In this document: positions 14,866 through 16,936 of the stretch, piece after piece
Numbering within the stretch: position 1 is the stretch's first letter
Layout: every line of letters begins with the position of its first letter
Program-made: the position numbers and the translations under genes
The notes under the pieces: model-generated
What the model saw: only the letters and a program-made list of their open reading frames with translations
What the model was told of the DNA's origin: nothing
Databases searched by the model: none
From: JBHIDJ01 sp046760105
GTDB taxonomy: Bacteria; Pseudomonadota; Gammaproteobacteria; Acidiferrobacterales; SPGG2
Direction of reading: 5' to 3'
Assembly (NCBI GenBank): GCA_046760105.1
Contig: JBHIDJ010000058.1
Coordinates: 1-16,936 of the forward strand
DNA length: 16,936 nt

Positions 14866-15576
14866 TTACTGAGTGGTCTGCCCTGTCGACGGGCGCGGTC
14901 GCTCCTCGAGGTCAAACCAGACCTGAACCATCGGCTCTCCGGCCTGCTGATAGGGCGCCAGATAAGCACCTAAATTATGGTAGAAGAAAAGTGCCGCCTT
15001 GTTGTCCGCGTCGACGAGCATGCGGATCTTGCTCACGCCATCGTGCTTAAGCTCGGAACGCGCATGGGCGACAAGCTCTGCTCCCACTCGCAGGCCGGTC
15101 TCTCGGACAAACGTGGGATTTGCGTAGTCGCGACGCACAGCTATGGCTACGATTTCGCCCAACGGATCCGTACCGGTTCGCTGCTCTCCACGGCGGGATA
15201 GAAGCACTCTCACGGCGCGCAGTAAGCGACGCAGGCGGCGCAGGTCTTGCAGAATGGAGAGCAGAACGATCCACGCGACATAAGGCCAATGCTGCTTCAG
15301 GCCTGCACGGTGGAAGCTGATGGAGCGCGATGTATAGGCCATAAACCCCGCGGCCTGCCCTTCGACCTCGTACAGCGCAACCTTGAGTAGACCGTCGGCC
15401 ATATGCATCGCATAACCGATCTTGCGTATAAAAAGCTCCCCCAAGCCTGCCATGGGCCCATAATCCAGGAGCTCCATGTGTAACTGGGCGATGATTGCGA
15501 GGTCGTGCTTGTTGTCGGGTCGAATCTCCCGCAGCCGGTGCGAGACCGCGGGAGGCGTGTCCGGTGGACGGCCCAT
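14866..15576 (-). CDS. GNAT-family N-acyltransferase with a hydrophobic/arginine-rich insertion
   Basis: This 236-residue protein has the GNAT fold. The N-terminal strand-helix is at about 14-60, acetyl/acyl-CoA contacts are likely in RETGLRVGAELV (158-169), and the usual late motif NKAALFFYHNLGAY is at 192-205. Between the first and second halves lies an unusual segment: about 97-110 is hydrophobic (WPYVAWIVLLSIL), and about 111-130 is rich in arginine and leucine. It looks like an amphipathic or membrane-binding hairpin. The ATG directly abuts the TAA of the acyl-CoA synthetase-like gene (zero-base spacing), so the two are surely co-expressed. An enzyme activating an acid next to a GNAT suggests that the acyl group is passed to an amine, but this is inference. 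Confidence 0.78.
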   Translation of the reverse strand: MGRPPDTPPAVSHRLREIRPDNKHDLAIIAQLHMELLDYGPMAGLGELFIRKIGYAMHMADGLLKVALYEVEGQAAGFMAYTSRSISFHRAGLKQHWPYVAWIVLLSILQDLRRLRRLLRAVRVLLSRRGEQRTGTDPLGEIVAIAVRRDYANPTFVRETGLRVGAELVAHARSELKHDGVSKIRMLVDADNKAALFFYHNLGAYLAPYQQAGEPMVQVWFDLEERPRPSTGQTTQ

Positions 15577-16914
15577 TTATCGTCTCATTTTCTTAAAGCG
15601 TTCGCCGTGCATTCCTTCGGTGGCAATAATCACCTTTTGAGGGATCTTGAAGCTGGGCAATTTGTCCTTGCAGAAGGTCCGCATCCGCCTTCTGAAATCA
15701 CTGAGACTTTCGCCGCTGCTAAGCTTGACCTTGGCGTTTACGATTTGCCCCGTAATCGGATTGCTCTCCGCTGTTACCGCCACATCTTCTACCCCATCCA
15801 TCTGCTGCAGCACGCTCTCCACTTCCGCCGGATAGACTTTCGCGCCACCGACGTTAATGATCTCCGATTGCCGCCCGAGAAAGCGAAAGTATTCGCCATC
15901 CACTTCGACGACATCCTCGGTCTTGAACCAGCCGTCGGCGGTAAAAGGGCTGGGCGCGTTCAGATACCCCAACATCGCCGATTTGGCCTTGATTTCGAGC
16001 ATGCCATCAACCACACGGGTATCGAAACCCTCGCCGCCGATCTTGATCCACAGCGAGTCCGACGACTTGGATTTTGAGCGCAGAATCCCCACCTCGGAAA
16101 GCCCGTAGGTCTGAAGCAGACGTATGTGCGGGAAAAGCTCGTGGAAACGCCGCAATGTGCTTTGCGGCATCACTTCCGTGCCGTAGGTCACCATCTGCAG
16201 GCTCGATAGGTCGTAGCGTTTATATGCCTCGCTCACCAGCAACAGATTGATGAAGGTCGGCGACGTCGGCAGCAGCTCTACCTTGTGTCTCGCGATTGCC
16301 GCGCAAACGGCATCAGGGGATCGGTCTTCGACTGTCACAATGCAGCCCCCGTTGGCCAGATTGTAAAAAAGCGTGTTGATTCCGCCGATATGATCGAACA
16401 GCAGAAACGTGATCGTCCTTAGCGAATGCCGGGGAACCTTGAACTTTTCAAGCAGCGGCACGAAATCGTGGACAGCGGCCTTGCTCTTTCCGGTGGACCC
16501 GGAGGAAAAGAGGATAAGTCCGGGGTGCTGCGTATTCTTGAGCTCAACGAGCGGAGCGTGTGTCGCCGTCGCATCGGTTTTGACGAAACGAACCGCGTCT
16601 CCCTCAACCGCGATTTTCATCTCAACTTGCGCGATCTCACGGAACTCCGGTTTCTGCGCCTCGACCGTGCCCGTTAGCGGCACGACCACGCACCGATGTG
16701 CTACCAAGGTAAGCAGAAGCGCAATCGAGTCCGGTGAAAAATCCGCTTCCAGGCTGACGACCGAACCGGGTGGCAGCGCCTCGTTTTTGAGGCGGCTCTT
16801 CCAGCGCCCAATCGCGTCGAGGATCCATCCGTAGGAATACGGCTGATCTCGCCAGATAACCGCATCCCTGCTCCTATTCTCACGGAATATATCCTCCAGG
16901 AAATCAATTGACAC
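15577..16914 (-). CDS. AMP-forming acid ligase (acyl-CoA synthetase-like, ANL superfamily)
   Basis: This 445-residue protein of the adenylate-forming superfamily activates a carboxylic acid with ATP. The phosphate-binding loop FSSGSTGKSK is at 136-145, TYGLSE at 269-274, GWFKTEDV at 328-335 and the hinge region FLGRQSEIINVGGAKVYP at 345-362. The C-terminus ends RFKKMRR instead of the usual GKIxR form of the catalytic-lysine motif, and the protein is shorter than typical 500-550-residue acyl-CoA synthetases. The GTG start is preceded by GGGGG. The frame stays open for the remaining 22 bases, so a start beyond the window cannot be excluded. It heads the right-hand block in this window, directly before the GNAT gene. 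Whether the acyl group goes to CoA, to a carrier protein or directly to the partner cannot be told. Confidence 0.85.
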   Translation of the reverse strand: MSIDFLEDIFRENRSRDAVIWRDQPYSYGWILDAIGRWKSRLKNEALPPGSVVSLEADFSPDSIALLLTLVAHRCVVVPLTGTVEAQKPEFREIAQVEMKIAVEGDAVRFVKTDATATHAPLVELKNTQHPGLILFSSGSTGKSKAAVHDFVPLLEKFKVPRHSLRTITFLLFDHIGGINTLFYNLANGGCIVTVEDRSPDAVCAAIARHKVELLPTSPTFINLLLVSEAYKRYDLSSLQMVTYGTEVMPQSTLRRFHELFPHIRLLQTYGLSEVGILRSKSKSSDSLWIKIGGEGFDTRVVDGMLEIKAKSAMLGYLNAPSPFTADGWFKTEDVVEVDGEYFRFLGRQSEIINVGGAKVYPAEVESVLQQMDGVEDVAVTAESNPITGQIVNAKVKLSSGESLSDFRRRMRTFCKDKLPSFKIPQKVIIATEGMHGERFKKMRR

Positions 16915-16936
16915 TAGATGCCCCCAAGGTACAGGT

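Noticed and set aside
15505..16077. 190-codon plus-strand frame
   Set aside because: It is wholly antisense to the AMP-forming ligase and the start of the GNAT gene, whose family motifs are clear. It is a shadow frame.

Overview
The window looks like part of a Gram-negative (probably Pseudomonadota) surface-polysaccharide locus. The evidence is the mix of nucleotide-sugar enzymes, a dolichyl-phosphate-mannose-type glycosyltransferase, a polysaccharide deacetylase, acetyltransferases, Tat- and Sec-type export signals, and dense head-to-tail packing of genes. Base composition appears moderate (slightly above half G+C by eye), and GTG and TTG starts are common. I cannot name a genus from the sequence.

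Layout. (1) 1-2196, plus strand: a possible tail of an upstream gene, then an exonuclease/endonuclease/phosphatase-family protein with N-terminal membrane segments, then a lysylphosphatidylglycerol-synthase-type membrane protein. These converge on the minus-strand genes with a 10-base gap. (2) 2207-10900, minus strand, read from right to left: family 2 glycosyltransferase, NAD-dependent epimerase/dehydratase, FAD-dependent oxidoreductase, then wbpD-, wbpE-, wbpI- and wbpB-like genes, then a polysaccharide deacetylase. (3) 10901-11206: a 306-base gap with a candidate extended -10 promoter and two short inverted repeats. (4) 11207-16914, minus strand, right to left: AMP-forming acyl-CoA synthetase-like ligase, GNAT acyltransferase, hexapeptide acetyltransferase, GMC oxidoreductase, a small Tat-signal protein, and a secreted lipase.

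How the genes fit together. The wbpB/E/D/I set encodes four of the five steps from UDP-GlcNAc to UDP-2,3-diacetamido-2,3-dideoxy-mannuronic acid. The first enzyme, the UDP-GlcNAc 6-dehydrogenase WbpA, is not in the window. The glycosyltransferase/epimerase/FAD-oxidoreductase trio may make and remodel a sugar, possibly a lipid-linked one. The deacetylase and the flippase-like membrane protein suit glycan tailoring or membrane handling. The right-hand block combines acyl activation, acyl transfer, an alcohol-oxidising flavoprotein with a Tat-signal partner, and a lipase. This looks like a second tailoring module whose substrate cannot be read from sequence alone.

The best candidates for under-described biology are the GMC oxidoreductase/Tat small-protein pair with the surrounding acyl-chemistry genes, and the glycosyltransferase/epimerase/flavoprotein trio. 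I saw no RNA genes, CRISPR arrays, insertion sequences or phage genes.
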